From contig DASYKT010000035.1 in NCBI GenBank assembly GCA_035995185.1, positions 50,112 to 114,111 on the forward strand: a stretch of 64,000 nucleotides of DNA, read 5' to 3'. Source of the DNA: DASYKT01 sp035995185. GTDB lineage: Bacteria; Acidobacteriota; Blastocatellia; Pyrinomonadales; Pyrinomonadaceae. Both the position numbers and the translations under genes were made by a program. Positions 16,839-25,147 of this stretch are shown in pieces (position 1 is the stretch's first letter; the number at the start of each line of letters is the position of its first letter). Under the pieces are notes generated by a model, which searched no databases, was not told the origin of the DNA, and was given only the letters and a program-made list of their open reading frames with translations.

Positions 16839-17522
16839 CGCTTTAAGGCGGCACTGAAATATTTTGCGCAGGGAACGCACGCCGTCCTGCCACGATCTTT
16901 CGGTGCTTTTCATTGTGTGACGCGGGCGATAATTGACGGGCACTTCCAGTATCTCGTAACCGGCCTGAATTATTTTGGCCGTTATTTCCTGTTCGATCTC
17001 AAAGCTATTGGAACGTAAAATAAGGGCTTCGGAAACTTCGGAAGTAATTAATTTATAAGGAGTTGCGACGTCGGTTAAATTCGTGCCCAAAATAAAATTA
17101 GATGTTTTCGTCAAAACAAGATTGGCAAAGCGCCGGACGGATTCGATCCCTTTGGTGCGCTGCAGAAATCGCGAACCAAAAACCACCGAAGTTTCATCCG
17201 TTACGATCGGGGCCAGCAGATCGTGATATTCATCCGCATCGGGTTTGATGTCCGCGTCTTGAAATAAGATCACGTCTCCGCGCGCTACGCATAAACCGAT
17301 CCTGATCGCCATGCCCTTTCCCGCGGACGCGGGACACGAATAAAAACGCGTTATCCGCGCAGCCTCACCGCGAAGTTTATCCGAGAGATCTTCCGAGGCA
17401 TTTTCACATACCACTATGATCTCGCGCTCCAGCGGAAAAGTATCGATACGCGCTATCTCGTGTATGGCTTCGAAAACATCGGAGCGGTTGTTATAGACCG
17501 GTATGAGAATTGACAACAACAT
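16821..17522 (-). CDS. Family 2 glycosyltransferase (DPM1/GtrB-like)
   Basis: A 233-aa GT-A enzyme. The N-terminal LSILIPVYNN motif, the VCENASEDLSD segment and the metal-binding DADIKPD motif (about residues 94-100) identify family 2. FGSRFLQ and the late basic region fit polyprenyl-phosphate hexose synthases such as DPM1 or bacterial GtrB. There are no C-terminal membrane helices, so it is the soluble DPM1-like form. ATG at 17522 is chosen because it directly precedes the first strand; the open frame extends 8 codons further. Acceptor and donor are not known. Confidence 0.85.
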   Translation of the reverse strand: MLLSILIPVYNNRSDVFEAIHEIARIDTFPLEREIIVVCENASEDLSDKLRGEAARITRFYSCPASAGKGMAIRIGLCVARGDVILFQDADIKPDADEYHDLLAPIVTDETSVVFGSRFLQRTKGIESVRRFANLVLTKTSNFILGTNLTDVATPYKLITSEVSEALILRSNSFEIEQEITAKIIQAGYEILEVPVNYRPRHTMKSTERSWQDGVRSLRKIFQCRLKASTQKL

Positions 17523-17675
17523 AAAGCAGAGTGAGATTTGCGACAAAAAGGCCTTCGCGCTCTCATTGTCGCTTACAAAGATAAAAAGTCAAAGCGGGGT
17601 TTTTGGATAGAGCGCAGATTTGCAGTTTACTACTTTTTTTGGCTTAAACAGTTTGCCTATAAATTCACGGATACA

Positions 17676-17741
17676 GCCACTAATGTCACAAATAACACGA
17701 ATAAGAAATATTTAATTCGTGTTATTCGTGACATTAGTGGC
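17676..17741. repeat. Dispersed hairpin repeat, family A
   Basis: Left arm GCCACTAATGTCACAAATAA plus CACGAAT; the right arm starts ATTCGTGTTATTCGTGACAT and ends TAGTGGC. The arms are nearly perfect, with compensated GT...AC changes relative to the copy at 50045. Paired changes in both arms suggest the fold is kept or the copies are gene-converted. Confidence 0.85.
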
Positions 17742-17782
17742 AGATATCTGCTTTTAGGTAAAGCCACACGAAACAGGCCAAA

Positions 17783-18664
17783 CTACTTGAGCGTTTTTAA
17801 CAAAGCGTTTAGTTTTTCAGCGAAGTTTTCCAATTCGAAATTCTGCGGGTCGTCGTGCGCGCCTTTTATCCCGGCGTCGATGGCCGAGTGATAAGAAGGG
17901 ACCATCCACGTGCCGCGGCGAAAACTGGCGCACACGTAAAGCAGCGCGAGGCGTTCATACTGCCGCTGGGTAAATCCTGGCACGGGCGCGATCAGATCGT
18001 TTTGCGGCGGACCGCCGGGTGAACGGCGGCGCGGCTGCACCAGCTCGATATGGAGCTGCAATCCTTTTCCCTCGGCTTTTTGAAAATCGCGGGAGAATTT
18101 TGTTCCCCAGCCGCTTTTTACTGTTTCGCTAAAAGGGCAGATGGTTATCGAATGTCCGGCGCGGTTCACAAAGACGTGCGCTACCGGCTGTTTCAACCAT
18201 TGGTCGAGTATGTTTCCCGTCCACGAATTGTAATCCATCACCGTGGGGAATTCTTCATCTGCTAAATACGGTGACGAAGTGTCGTGAATAATGAAATAAA
18301 GTGCCGGGAGTTTTTCGCCTGAGGGAAGCGTGCCGACAGAAAGCGGGTCTTTGATCGCGCCGCCCAGGATCAGCTCCGGGCTTTCATAGGCGAGCAAATA
18401 TCTTTCCAGTTTTTCTTTTTTGATCTCGACCTTTTGTCCGATCAATTTTTCCAGCGGCTTGGGCAAATTGTCCAGCGGTTCAGCAAGAACGCCGCCAATT
18501 TTATTCGGGCGCAGCAGGCAGCGGGCCTGTTCAGGCGGCGTGCCGGTGAACTGGAGCGTTTGTGGGTCGTACGGGCACGGCTTATTTTGCCCATTAATTG
18601 AGGTAATACCAGGGGCGATAAAAAATATTGCGGCGCCGACAGAGGCGGTAAAGATGAATTTCAT
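17783..18664 (-). CDS. Secreted N-acetylmuramoyl-L-alanine amidase-like protein
   Basis: A 293-aa protein with an N-terminal signal peptide (MKFIFTASVGAAIFFIAPGI). The remainder resembles the Amidase_2/PGRP fold. ALYFIIHDTSSP gives the first zinc-type histidine, VAHVFVNRAGH the central strand, LQLHIELVQP a second histidine, and HSAIDAGIKGAHDDPQNF the third histidine with a following Asp. Such enzymes cut the amide between N-acetylmuramic acid and the stem peptide. The gene overlaps the SIS gene upstream by 4 bases, so they are co-translated. That links peptidoglycan breakdown with amino-sugar metabolism. Confidence 0.75.
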   Translation of the reverse strand: MKFIFTASVGAAIFFIAPGITSINGQNKPCPYDPQTLQFTGTPPEQARCLLRPNKIGGVLAEPLDNLPKPLEKLIGQKVEIKKEKLERYLLAYESPELILGGAIKDPLSVGTLPSGEKLPALYFIIHDTSSPYLADEEFPTVMDYNSWTGNILDQWLKQPVAHVFVNRAGHSITICPFSETVKSGWGTKFSRDFQKAEGKGLQLHIELVQPRRRSPGGPPQNDLIAPVPGFTQRQYERLALLYVCASFRRGTWMVPSYHSAIDAGIKGAHDDPQNFELENFAEKLNALLKTLK

Positions 18665-19689
18665 AAGGTTCGCGTGATCTTTGAAAGCGAGCGCGGCGTG
18701 TCCGGATCTAAACCTTTAGCGTCCGCCAGCAGAGCCGCAAAAAGCTGTCCGGGAACAATGAACGGTATCGGCGAAAGTATTTCATCGATCTCAGAATTCA
18801 TCAAAAGCCGGTGCGAGGACAATGACGCCAGGCCGGGATCGTTCGTTATCAGCAGGCTGTCGGCATGAAGCTCTTTCAAACGTTCGAGCAGATCGGCGGT
18901 CCCCTGCCGCGTCACGCCTTCGGGCGCGAAAAGAATCACGGGAAAGCGCCGCTCGACAATGGCCAGCGGGCCGTGAAAAAAATCCGCCGAGGAAAATCTC
19001 TCCGCCACCACGTAACAGGTCTCCATCAATTTGAGCGCCAGCTCGTAAGAGTTTCCGTAATTAAACCCGCGCCCGACGACGACGCAGTTTTCCATAAAAA
19101 CATAACGCTTGGCTAGCGTCTCGATCTCGGGTTTTAGCAGCAAGGCTTCGGCCGTGAAAGCGGGAATTTTTTCATATGCGATCCCCGGACGGCCAAGCGC
19201 CGCCGCCAGCATATAAAAATGCAGCATCTGCGCCGTGTAAGTTTTTGTCGCGGCCACGCTTTTTTCCGGGCCGGCATGGGTCAGCAAAGTTTCGTCGGCG
19301 ATCCTGGCCATCGATGAATCGCCGTTATTAGTTATACCCAGGGTGAACGCGCCCGAAGCTTTTGCCTGCTCCAGCACTTCGTTGATGTCAGCGCCTTCGC
19401 CGGATTGTGAAACGCCGACGACCAGCGCCCGTTTGAGTTTTAGTTTGGCATGATAAAGGGTCGTGACGGACGGCGCGGATAGCGAGACGGGAATACCGGT
19501 CGTCACTTCCAGCAAATAACGCCCGAAAAGCGCCGCGTTATCGGAGCTGCCGCGCGCGGCCAGCACGATCAGGTCAATATCGCGCCCGCGTAAAAATTCG
19601 CCGAGTTTAGCCAGTTTTTGCTTTTCCCCGGCTATTGTTTTTTCCAGGACCGCCGGCTGCTGCGCGATCTCGTCAAGCATTAATGACAT
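18661..19689 (-). CDS. Double SIS-domain amino-sugar phosphate isomerase/deaminase
   Basis: A 342-aa cytoplasmic enzyme made of two sugar isomerase domains. LAARGSSDNAALFGRYLLE opens the first, VGVSQSGEGADINEVLEQAK is its phosphate-binding loop, and HAGPEKSVAATKTYTAQM follows. The second has VVGRGFNYGNSYELALKLME and FFHGPLAIVE. This is the C-terminal half of GlmS without the glutaminase domain, the layout of NagB-II glucosamine-6-phosphate deaminases and AgaS. Which amino sugar it uses is unclear. It is the first gene of the pair with the amidase and is divergent from the NagX-like gene, which supports an N-acetylglucosamine or muropeptide role. Confidence 0.85.
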   Translation of the reverse strand: MSLMLDEIAQQPAVLEKTIAGEKQKLAKLGEFLRGRDIDLIVLAARGSSDNAALFGRYLLEVTTGIPVSLSAPSVTTLYHAKLKLKRALVVGVSQSGEGADINEVLEQAKASGAFTLGITNNGDSSMARIADETLLTHAGPEKSVAATKTYTAQMLHFYMLAAALGRPGIAYEKIPAFTAEALLLKPEIETLAKRYVFMENCVVVGRGFNYGNSYELALKLMETCYVVAERFSSADFFHGPLAIVERRFPVILFAPEGVTRQGTADLLERLKELHADSLLITNDPGLASLSSHRLLMNSEIDEILSPIPFIVPGQLFAALLADAKGLDPDTPRSLSKITRTL

Positions 19690-19933
19690 AATTTAGTAAG
19701 TATCGGGCACCTTCTTAACAGCCGGGGCTGGTTTAGGCTCGATGGGTTGGCCCTGTCTTTTTTATAATTATCCAAATACTCTCTGTCCCATTTTTCACTT
19801 TTCCCCCGTGACTCTAAACGTTGCGCCGAGGGAGAATAAAGATATTTTTTTCATACTAACCCCGAAAAGTTGACACTTTTGATAAGCAGTATCAATATAA
19901 CTCAAACCGCCGTTTCGTTCCATTTTTGAGAAT

Positions 19934-21079
19934 ATGGCTGAGCAAACACGCTTGATATCGCTGGATGTTTTTCGCGGGATAACCATCGCCGGAATGGTGC
20001 TGGTGAATAATCCCGGCACGTGGGGCGCGATCTATTCGCCACTCGAACACGCCGAATGGAACGGCTGGACGCCGACCGACCTCATCTTTCCTTACTTCCT
20101 GTTTATCGTCGGCGTGGCGATACCACTGGCCCTGGGAAAGCGGGTGGAAGAAGGCGGTATAACAAGGGATGTTTATTTCAAGATCATCCGCCGCTCGCTG
20201 GTGATCTTTCTGCTGGGAATTTTCCTGGCCGCTTTTCCGTTCTACGATTTTGCCAAAGGCACGTGGGTAGATCTGTCGCTGCTGCGCATTCCGGGCGTGC
20301 TGCAGCGGATCGCGGTCTGCTATCTGATAACGGCGATAATTTTCGTAAATACAAATTGGAAACAGCAGGCTGCGATCGCCGTTGTTTTGCTGTTTTTATA
20401 CTGGGCGCTGATGACGCTGATAGCGGTGCCGGGCTGTGAAATTACGACGTTTAACGACAAGGCGTGCAATTTGGCGGCATATCTCGATCGCGTGATCCTG
20501 ACCGAAAATCATATGTGGAAGGCGTCGAAGGTTTTTGATCCGGAAGGCATTTTGAGCACCATGGGCGCGGTGGCTACGACGCTCGCCGGAGTGCTGTGCG
20601 GGCACTGGCTGAAAACCAAACGTGAGGATCTGGATAAAGTGAGCGGATTGTTTTTCTTCGGCGTTACATTGACGGCGATCGGTTGGGGCTGGCACCTGGT
20701 ATTTCCGATCAACAAATCTCTCTGGACCAGTTCGTATGTCGTCTTTACCGCGGGAACGGCGCTCTGCCTGCTCGCGTTTTGCTACTGGCTGATCGATATC
20801 AAGGGCTATACGAAATGGACCAAGCCATTCGTGATTTTTGGAGTCAACGCGCTGGCGCTTTTTGTCGGGTCGGGATTGATGGCGAGACTGCTGGGCATCA
20901 TAAAAGTGCCGGGCCGCGAAGGAAACTATATCCCGCTGCAAAGATCTATCTTTGAGAATTTGTACCTGGCCATAGCTTCGCCGATCAACGCATCGCTGCT
21001 CTATGCGATCTCGTTTATCCTGGTGTGGCTGTTTTTAATGTGGCTGTTGTACCGGAAAAGAATTTATATCAAGGTTTGA
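19934..21079 (+). CDS. nagX: NagX/HGSNAT-like membrane acyltransferase
   Basis: A 381-aa polytopic membrane protein with about ten helices. The N-terminal signature RLISLDVFRGITIAGMVLVN, then GWTPTDLIFPYFLFIVGVAI, is that of the DUF5009/heparan-alpha-glucosaminide N-acetyltransferase family. Bacterial NagX members are encoded with chitobiose or GlcNAc utilisation genes. It is divergent from the SIS amino-sugar gene. A possible promoter TTGACA at 19870-19875 lies upstream, with only an approximate -10. Its last bases overlap the end of a convergent toxin gene by 11. The substrate is inferred from context. Confidence 0.85.
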   Translation: MAEQTRLISLDVFRGITIAGMVLVNNPGTWGAIYSPLEHAEWNGWTPTDLIFPYFLFIVGVAIPLALGKRVEEGGITRDVYFKIIRRSLVIFLLGIFLAAFPFYDFAKGTWVDLSLLRIPGVLQRIAVCYLITAIIFVNTNWKQQAAIAVVLLFLYWALMTLIAVPGCEITTFNDKACNLAAYLDRVILTENHMWKASKVFDPEGILSTMGAVATTLAGVLCGHWLKTKREDLDKVSGLFFFGVTLTAIGWGWHLVFPINKSLWTSSYVVFTAGTALCLLAFCYWLIDIKGYTKWTKPFVIFGVNALALFVGSGLMARLLGIIKVPGREGNYIPLQRSIFENLYLAIASPINASLLYAISFILVWLFLMWLLYRKRIYIKV

Positions 21080-21365
21080 ATCTTCTTTTTAATTCTCTTG
21101 TTGATGGAAGCCGTTGGCGGCAGAGTTGGACGGAAAGAATAAAAATCGTTTGCTCGATCTCTCTAAATTGATAAATTACTCTGTATTTTCCGGCAATTAT
21201 TAATTGACGATAGCCTTTGTAATTTGTCGAGTATATTTCCAGCGGCGCTCCCGAATTTGGGAAAATACGCAAAGTATCGGTACGCCTGATGATCTCAAAT
21301 GAAAGATCCTGCGGTAGAGCTTCCAATTGATTGAATGCGTGGGATGGCCATTCAATATAAATCAT
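21069..21365 (-). CDS. RelE/ParE-family toxin
   Basis: A 98-aa basic protein of the RelE/ParE fold: YIEWPSHAFNQLEALPQDLS at the N-terminus, a central strand YRQLIIAGKYRVIYQF (the typical GxYRVIYxF core), and a C-terminal arginine- and lysine-rich tail. RelE types cleave mRNA in the ribosome and ParE types poison gyrase; which applies here is not evident. It overlaps the antitoxin gene by 4 bases and follows it, the standard order. Its last 11 bases run into the end of the convergent nagX gene. Confidence 0.88.
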   Translation of the reverse strand: MIYIEWPSHAFNQLEALPQDLSFEIIRRTDTLRIFPNSGAPLEIYSTNYKGYRQLIIAGKYRVIYQFREIEQTIFILSVQLCRQRLPSTRELKRRFKP

Positions 21366-21652
21366 TTTTTCTTCTTAGAATAATTTAATCTTTTTTTTAC
21401 TTCCTCATGAGAAATAGTTTTGCCCGCTGCAATATCTGCTTCGGCCTTTTGCAACATCGTCACTAGTTCCACGTCATCGAGCCTTCTCAGTTCTTCTTCC
21501 ATTTCATCGTATCGCTGAGGCGATATAAGAACTGCAGCCGCTCTGCCGTGTTGAGTGATAATAATAGGATCGTCGGAAAGTTTATCGACTATTTGGCCCG
21601 CTTGGCGCTGTAAATCTGAAATTGGGATAATATTTTTCGCTATATTTCTCAT
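21362..21652 (-). CDS. Phd/YefM-family antitoxin
   Basis: A 96-aa protein. The N-terminal half (ISDLQRQAGQIVDKLSDDPI, then ITQHGRAAAVLISPQRYDEM) is the Phd/YefM DNA-binding dimerisation fold. The C-terminal half is acidic and helical (ELRRLDDVELVTMLQKAEAD) and ends in a lysine tail, fitting the toxin-wrapping segment. The gene comes first in the operon, 6 bases downstream of an AT-rich palindrome that is a likely self-repression operator. Confidence 0.88.
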   Translation of the reverse strand: MRNIAKNIIPISDLQRQAGQIVDKLSDDPIIITQHGRAAAVLISPQRYDEMEEELRRLDDVELVTMLQKAEADIAAGKTISHEEVKKRLNYSKKKK

Positions 21653-21658
21653 ATCAAC

Positions 21659-21690
21659 TTACATTATATTTTATATATAATTATATGTAA
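21659..21690. promoter_or_regulatory. AT-rich palindromic operator of the toxin-antitoxin operon
   Basis: TTACAT at 21659 and ATGTAA at 21690 flank a nearly all-A/T centre rich in TATA steps. It ends 6 bases from the antitoxin start and would overlap its promoter. Phd-type antitoxins bind such sites to repress their own operon. Confidence 0.5.
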
Positions 21691-21698
21691 AGACATGT

Positions 21699-23108
21699 TT
21701 ACCAAATATCACTCTCGATCAGGAGTTCATACGAATCTCTTTTCCTGATCAATTCCACTTCGCTATTTTCTCTGATCAAAACCGCAGCCGGCAGAGGCCT
21801 GCCGTTGTAGGGAAACATTTGAGCGAGAGAGTAGGCGCCGCAGTTTAGCATGGCCAGAATTTCACCGGTCTCGACGTTTTCCGGCAGCAGCCGATGATCG
21901 GGGAGCTTGTTCGTGCCTTCGATATCGAAATAAACATCTCCGCCGTCACAAAGCGGGCCGGCTATTTTGTATTTTGTTTCATGCGGAGCGTCCGCGTGAG
22001 AGGCGGAAATACAGTGATAGTACCAGTCATAATTGTTCATCGAGAGCATAATGTTGTAACCGGCGTCGGTCAGCAGCCATGAATCGACCGTGCCATCCGG
22101 CAGCGGGCGCTGTTTCCTGTTTTTAACTTCGGTCAGCACCAGCCCGGCGTCAGAAATAACGCTGCGCCCGGGTTCGAGCAAGATAGTAAGCCCTTCCAAT
22201 AAATGCCCCGCGCCGGAATCTTTTGCTACATTGCGAACCACACTGACAGCTTTTTCCAACACCTGTGCGGGTTCGAGTTGGGCGGCAAAAAGTGCTTGCT
22301 GATCTTCGGTCATCATCCCTGCGCTTGAAGCGTCGCGCAGATAATTAACCGGAAAGCCGCCGCCTAAATTCAAATGTTCGAGCCGTTTACCGGTTTCGTC
22401 AAAGATCTGCGCCAGCAGTTCGAAAAGTTTAAGAAAAGCCTCAGCATAGGGCCGGCCGTCCGGATTTTGCGAACCGAGATGAAGATGAATGCCGCATAAA
22501 TTTAACAGATCGGAGTTATGCCAACGGCGGAATGCGGCCAGCACTTCCGGCGCGAGCATGCCAAATTTTGAAGTCAGCATAGCGGTCTGCAAGCCGTGCA
22601 AAGTATCGGTCTGGATTTCCGGAACCAATCGAAGCGAAACATTCGCCGGCTTATTTAATTTGCGCGCGACCGATTCGATAAGCTCTACTTCGAAAAGCGA
22701 ATCGGCCTGGATCGCGTAGATGCCGGCGGTGATGGCTTGTTCCAATTCTTCTTCGGATTTGCTGGTGCCGTTGAGGATAATATCCTGCGGCGCAAAACCC
22801 ACTTTTAAGGCCTTAAAAAGTTCGCCGCCGCTGTTGGTCTCCAGGCTGATGCCATTTTCCTTTACCGTGCGCAGGATAGCCATGTTCGAATTTGCCTTGG
22901 CGGCATAGCAGATTTTCAGCGGCATCTCAATAGCGCGTTCGACCGCTTTGAGACGATCGATATTGTGGCGAATCCGGGCTTCAGAAAATACAAAAAGAGG
23001 CGTTTCGAATTTTTCGGCGAGTTCCACGCAGTCCGCCCCGCCCACCGACAAGCGGCCATTTTTTACGTCCAGATAATTTTCGATGGCCCAGGCGGGCTTT
23101 TGTGTCAT
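21699..23108 (-). CDS. lysA: PLP-dependent decarboxylase, diaminopimelate decarboxylase family
   Basis: A fold-III PLP enzyme of about 469 aa, likely the last step of lysine synthesis (meso-diaminopimelate to lysine). The PLP lysine is in ICYAAKANSN near the N-terminus. HLHLGSQN, LNLGGGFPVNYL and LLEPGRSV form the phosphate and carboxylate sites of the barrel. The C-terminal beta domain carries GPLCDGGD, where the family usually has GPxCESSD, so the essential Cys is present but the next acidic residue is Asp. This divergence leaves room for a related substrate such as ornithine. The open frame reaches 23144 with TTG; ATG at 23108 is preferred. Confidence 0.82.
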   Translation of the reverse strand: MTQKPAWAIENYLDVKNGRLSVGGADCVELAEKFETPLFVFSEARIRHNIDRLKAVERAIEMPLKICYAAKANSNMAILRTVKENGISLETNSGGELFKALKVGFAPQDIILNGTSKSEEELEQAITAGIYAIQADSLFEVELIESVARKLNKPANVSLRLVPEIQTDTLHGLQTAMLTSKFGMLAPEVLAAFRRWHNSDLLNLCGIHLHLGSQNPDGRPYAEAFLKLFELLAQIFDETGKRLEHLNLGGGFPVNYLRDASSAGMMTEDQQALFAAQLEPAQVLEKAVSVVRNVAKDSGAGHLLEGLTILLEPGRSVISDAGLVLTEVKNRKQRPLPDGTVDSWLLTDAGYNIMLSMNNYDWYYHCISASHADAPHETKYKIAGPLCDGGDVYFDIEGTNKLPDHRLLPENVETGEILAMLNCGAYSLAQMFPYNGRPLPAAVLIRENSEVELIRKRDSYELLIESDIW

Positions 23109-23150
23109 TAATTTTAGCTTAATGTGATTTTTAGAAATTGGCAAAGCTTG

Positions 23151-23249
23151 CAGCGCCGCCGTCTCGGCGGCTGTCCTGAGGGCGTCTCGCCGTTAAAACC
23201 ATGCGCGGGCGGGACGCCCGCACGACTGCCAGCGAGACGCTGGCGCTGC
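23151..23249. repeat. Dispersed palindromic repeat, family B (double unit)
   Basis: AGCGCCGCCGTCTCGGCGGC with GTCCTGAGGGCGTCTCGCC faces GGGCGGGACGCCCGCACGAC and AGCGAGACGCTGGCGCT. The two units point inward and are separated by about 15 bases. It ends 12 bases beyond the mutM stop. Confidence 0.85.
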
Positions 23250-23260
23250 TTTTTACAATT

Positions 23261-24088
23261 TTAGCGTCGCTGGCAGCGAGGGCAATAGTAGGTCGAGCGC
23301 GCGCCCTGGACGATGCGTTTTATCGAGGAGCGGCAAGTTTGGCAGGGACGCCCTTCCTGATCGTAGACGCGCCAGTGGCTTTCGTAATCGCCGCCGTAAT
23401 AACTTTCCTCGACCCCGTTAGGATCGACCTGTAAAGTCGAACCGTGCTCAATAGATTCGCTTAGCACCTGTACGATCGCCGAGTGCAAAGGCGCCGCGCG
23501 TTTTCGCGAAACTTTGTTAGCAGGTATTTTTGGATTTATCGCCGAAATCGACAGGGCTTCCGAAGCGTAAATGTTTCCCAGGCCGCACACCTTGCTTTGG
23601 TCCAGCAGAAATTCCTTGACCGGCCGCCGCGAAGTTTGCATCACGTCAAAAAGATATTCCGCGGAAAATTCATCGCTGAATGGTTCCGGGGCAAGATCGC
23701 TAAACAGTTCATCGAGTTTCTCGTTTTTCACGATCTTCATCCAGCCGAAATGACGCTGGTCGTTAAAGACCAGCCGGGTTTCATTATCAAGGTAGAAGAT
23801 CGCGTTATTGTGTTTTGGCGGCTCGCTTTCCGGATCAAGTAAGAGAAAACGCCCGGTCATTCGCAGATGCGTAACTAGAGTGTCGCCGGAATCTAATTTG
23901 AAAAGTATGAATTTGCCGCGTCTTTCGACCGCGATGATCTTTACATCTTTTAATTTTTTGGCGAAATATTTGACGGAATGATCGGGCGCCAGGCGTTTGT
24001 AAAGCAGCTGCGCGGCCAAAATTTTACGCCCGGTGACGATATTTCTCAGCGAGCGCACAACGAGTTCTACTTCGGGCAATTCAGGCAT
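23261..24088 (-). CDS. mutM: Formamidopyrimidine-DNA glycosylase
   Basis: Base-excision repair enzyme that removes 8-oxoguanine and ring-opened purines and cleaves the DNA backbone. The 275 aa begin MPELPEVEL, giving the catalytic Pro2 and Glu3 (Pro1/Glu2 after Met removal). The helix-two-turn-helix contains DQSKVCGLGNIYASEAL. The C-terminal zinc finger has CQTC and CPRC with the conserved RSTYYCPRCQ. All catalytic elements are present. It follows the ThiE/TenI gene with a 3-base gap, the last gene of a three-gene minus-strand operon. Confidence 0.95.
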   Translation of the reverse strand: MPELPEVELVVRSLRNIVTGRKILAAQLLYKRLAPDHSVKYFAKKLKDVKIIAVERRGKFILFKLDSGDTLVTHLRMTGRFLLLDPESEPPKHNNAIFYLDNETRLVFNDQRHFGWMKIVKNEKLDELFSDLAPEPFSDEFSAEYLFDVMQTSRRPVKEFLLDQSKVCGLGNIYASEALSISAINPKIPANKVSRKRAAPLHSAIVQVLSESIEHGSTLQVDPNGVEESYYGGDYESHWRVYDQEGRPCQTCRSSIKRIVQGARSTYYCPRCQRR

Positions 24089-24091
24089 AGC

Positions 24092-24715
24092 TCAAAGTTT
24101 ATCATCGCCTTTCAGCATTTCATAAAACATACTGATCCCGGCGATACCGGCCGCCCCGGTGGGTAAAACCTCAGCATAATTTTTTTCATTTATTCCGCCG
24201 AGCGCGAACACCGGAAAGCCATTTAACGCCTTTACGACGGCGGCGAGTTTTTGCAAGCCTTGCGGCTCGCCGTAATTTATTTTGCTCTGGGTAGGGAAGA
24301 TCGGGCTAAAGGTGATGAAATTTGCGCCCTCGCTTTTTGCGCTCTCGGCTTTTTCCGGCGAATGGGTCGATACGCCGATCATAAATTCGGCGGGGAAATT
24401 ATCGCGTATCACCGGGACAGGCAAAGACGTCGAGGTCAGATGCACACCATCCGCGCCCGCGGCAAAAGCGATGTCGGCACGGTCATTTACCAAAAGCTTC
24501 GTGCTGCTGCCCGAGGTAATAGCCGCCGCCTGCGCGGCCAATTCAAAAACCTGCCCGGCGGTCAGACGTTTTTCGCGAATCTGCACCATCGAAATGCCGC
24601 GATCAACCGCTTTTTGAACAAGAGCGAGAATGTTTTCTTTATCGGAGGAAAAGGTTTCGGGGGCAGAACTGCCATCGGTTATGAGATATGTTTGGCAGGG
24701 AAATCGGGCGGCCAT
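24092..24715 (-). CDS. Thiamine phosphate synthase / TenI family protein
   Basis: A TIM-barrel protein of 207 aa. VQIREKRLTAGQVFELA, LLVNDRADIAFAAGADGVHL, GVSTHSPEKA and FSPIFPTQSK follow the ThiE/TenI order. ThiE normally has GQED or a similar acidic sequence after GVHL, but here it is TSTSLPV, closer to TenI-like proteins. It may therefore be a thiazole tautomerase or a ThiE homologue of uncertain activity. It sits between a small membrane protein gene and mutM with 3-base gaps on both sides. A thiD gene lies about 4.5 kb away on the other strand; no TPP riboswitch is seen. Confidence 0.8.
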   Translation of the reverse strand: MAARFPCQTYLITDGSSAPETFSSDKENILALVQKAVDRGISMVQIREKRLTAGQVFELAAQAAAITSGSSTKLLVNDRADIAFAAGADGVHLTSTSLPVPVIRDNFPAEFMIGVSTHSPEKAESAKSEGANFITFSPIFPTQSKINYGEPQGLQKLAAVVKALNGFPVFALGGINEKNYAEVLPTGAAGIAGISMFYEMLKGDDKL

Positions 24716-24718
24716 TAA

Positions 24719-25030
24719 TTATTTTCCTGCTGCGTTTTGGGCGTCCTTGGAGTCCAGATACTGCAGGCTTTGATTAAAATGGGCGATCTCCCAAAAAGCA
24801 ATGAATAAATTTAACAGGCCCAGCGCCGTCACCGCCCCGCGCATCCAACCCGAGGAAACGAGCTGCTGTAAAGCAGGAAGGTTCATGAGCTGCGAGAGGT
24901 AGTTGAGGATAAAATTACTGCCCCAATCGTTGACACTGCCAAAGCTTATCCACGGAAGCAGCGTGAGGGCCAAACCCGCTTCCAGGCACAAAATAATAAA
25001 AAGTATCAGCGTAAGCTTATTTATCATCAA
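24719..25030 (-). CDS. Small membrane protein, unknown function
   Basis: A 103-aa protein with two hydrophobic helices (about residues 5-28 and 65-85), an N-terminal LILFIILCLEAGLALTLLPW and a polar C-terminus ending DSKDAQNAAGK. I do not recognise a family. It is the first gene of the operon with the ThiE/TenI gene and mutM and ends 3 bases before the next start. Either of the two adjacent Met codons could be the start. Confidence 0.6.
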   Translation of the reverse strand: MMINKLTLILFIILCLEAGLALTLLPWISFGSVNDWGSNFILNYLSQLMNLPALQQLVSSGWMRGAVTALGLLNLFIAFWEIAHFNQSLQYLDSKDAQNAAGK

Positions 25031-25090
25031 TAGCGATGAGTATAACCATAAACCCGCTGTCTCTCAACCGTAAGAACAGCGGGCCGTTAG

Positions 25091-25124
25091 AAAAAGCAAA
25101 AGGCGGGCATCGGCGCCCGCCTCT
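25091..25124 (-). terminator. Rho-independent terminator of the large TPR gene
   Basis: On the minus strand GGCGGGC and GCCCGCC form a 7-base GC stem around a 6-base loop, followed by TTTTGCTTTTTC. It lies about 25 bases past the stop codon of the gene at 25148-27700. Confidence 0.8.
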
Positions 25125-25147
25125 TTCAGATCGATGGCCGATCTGAG

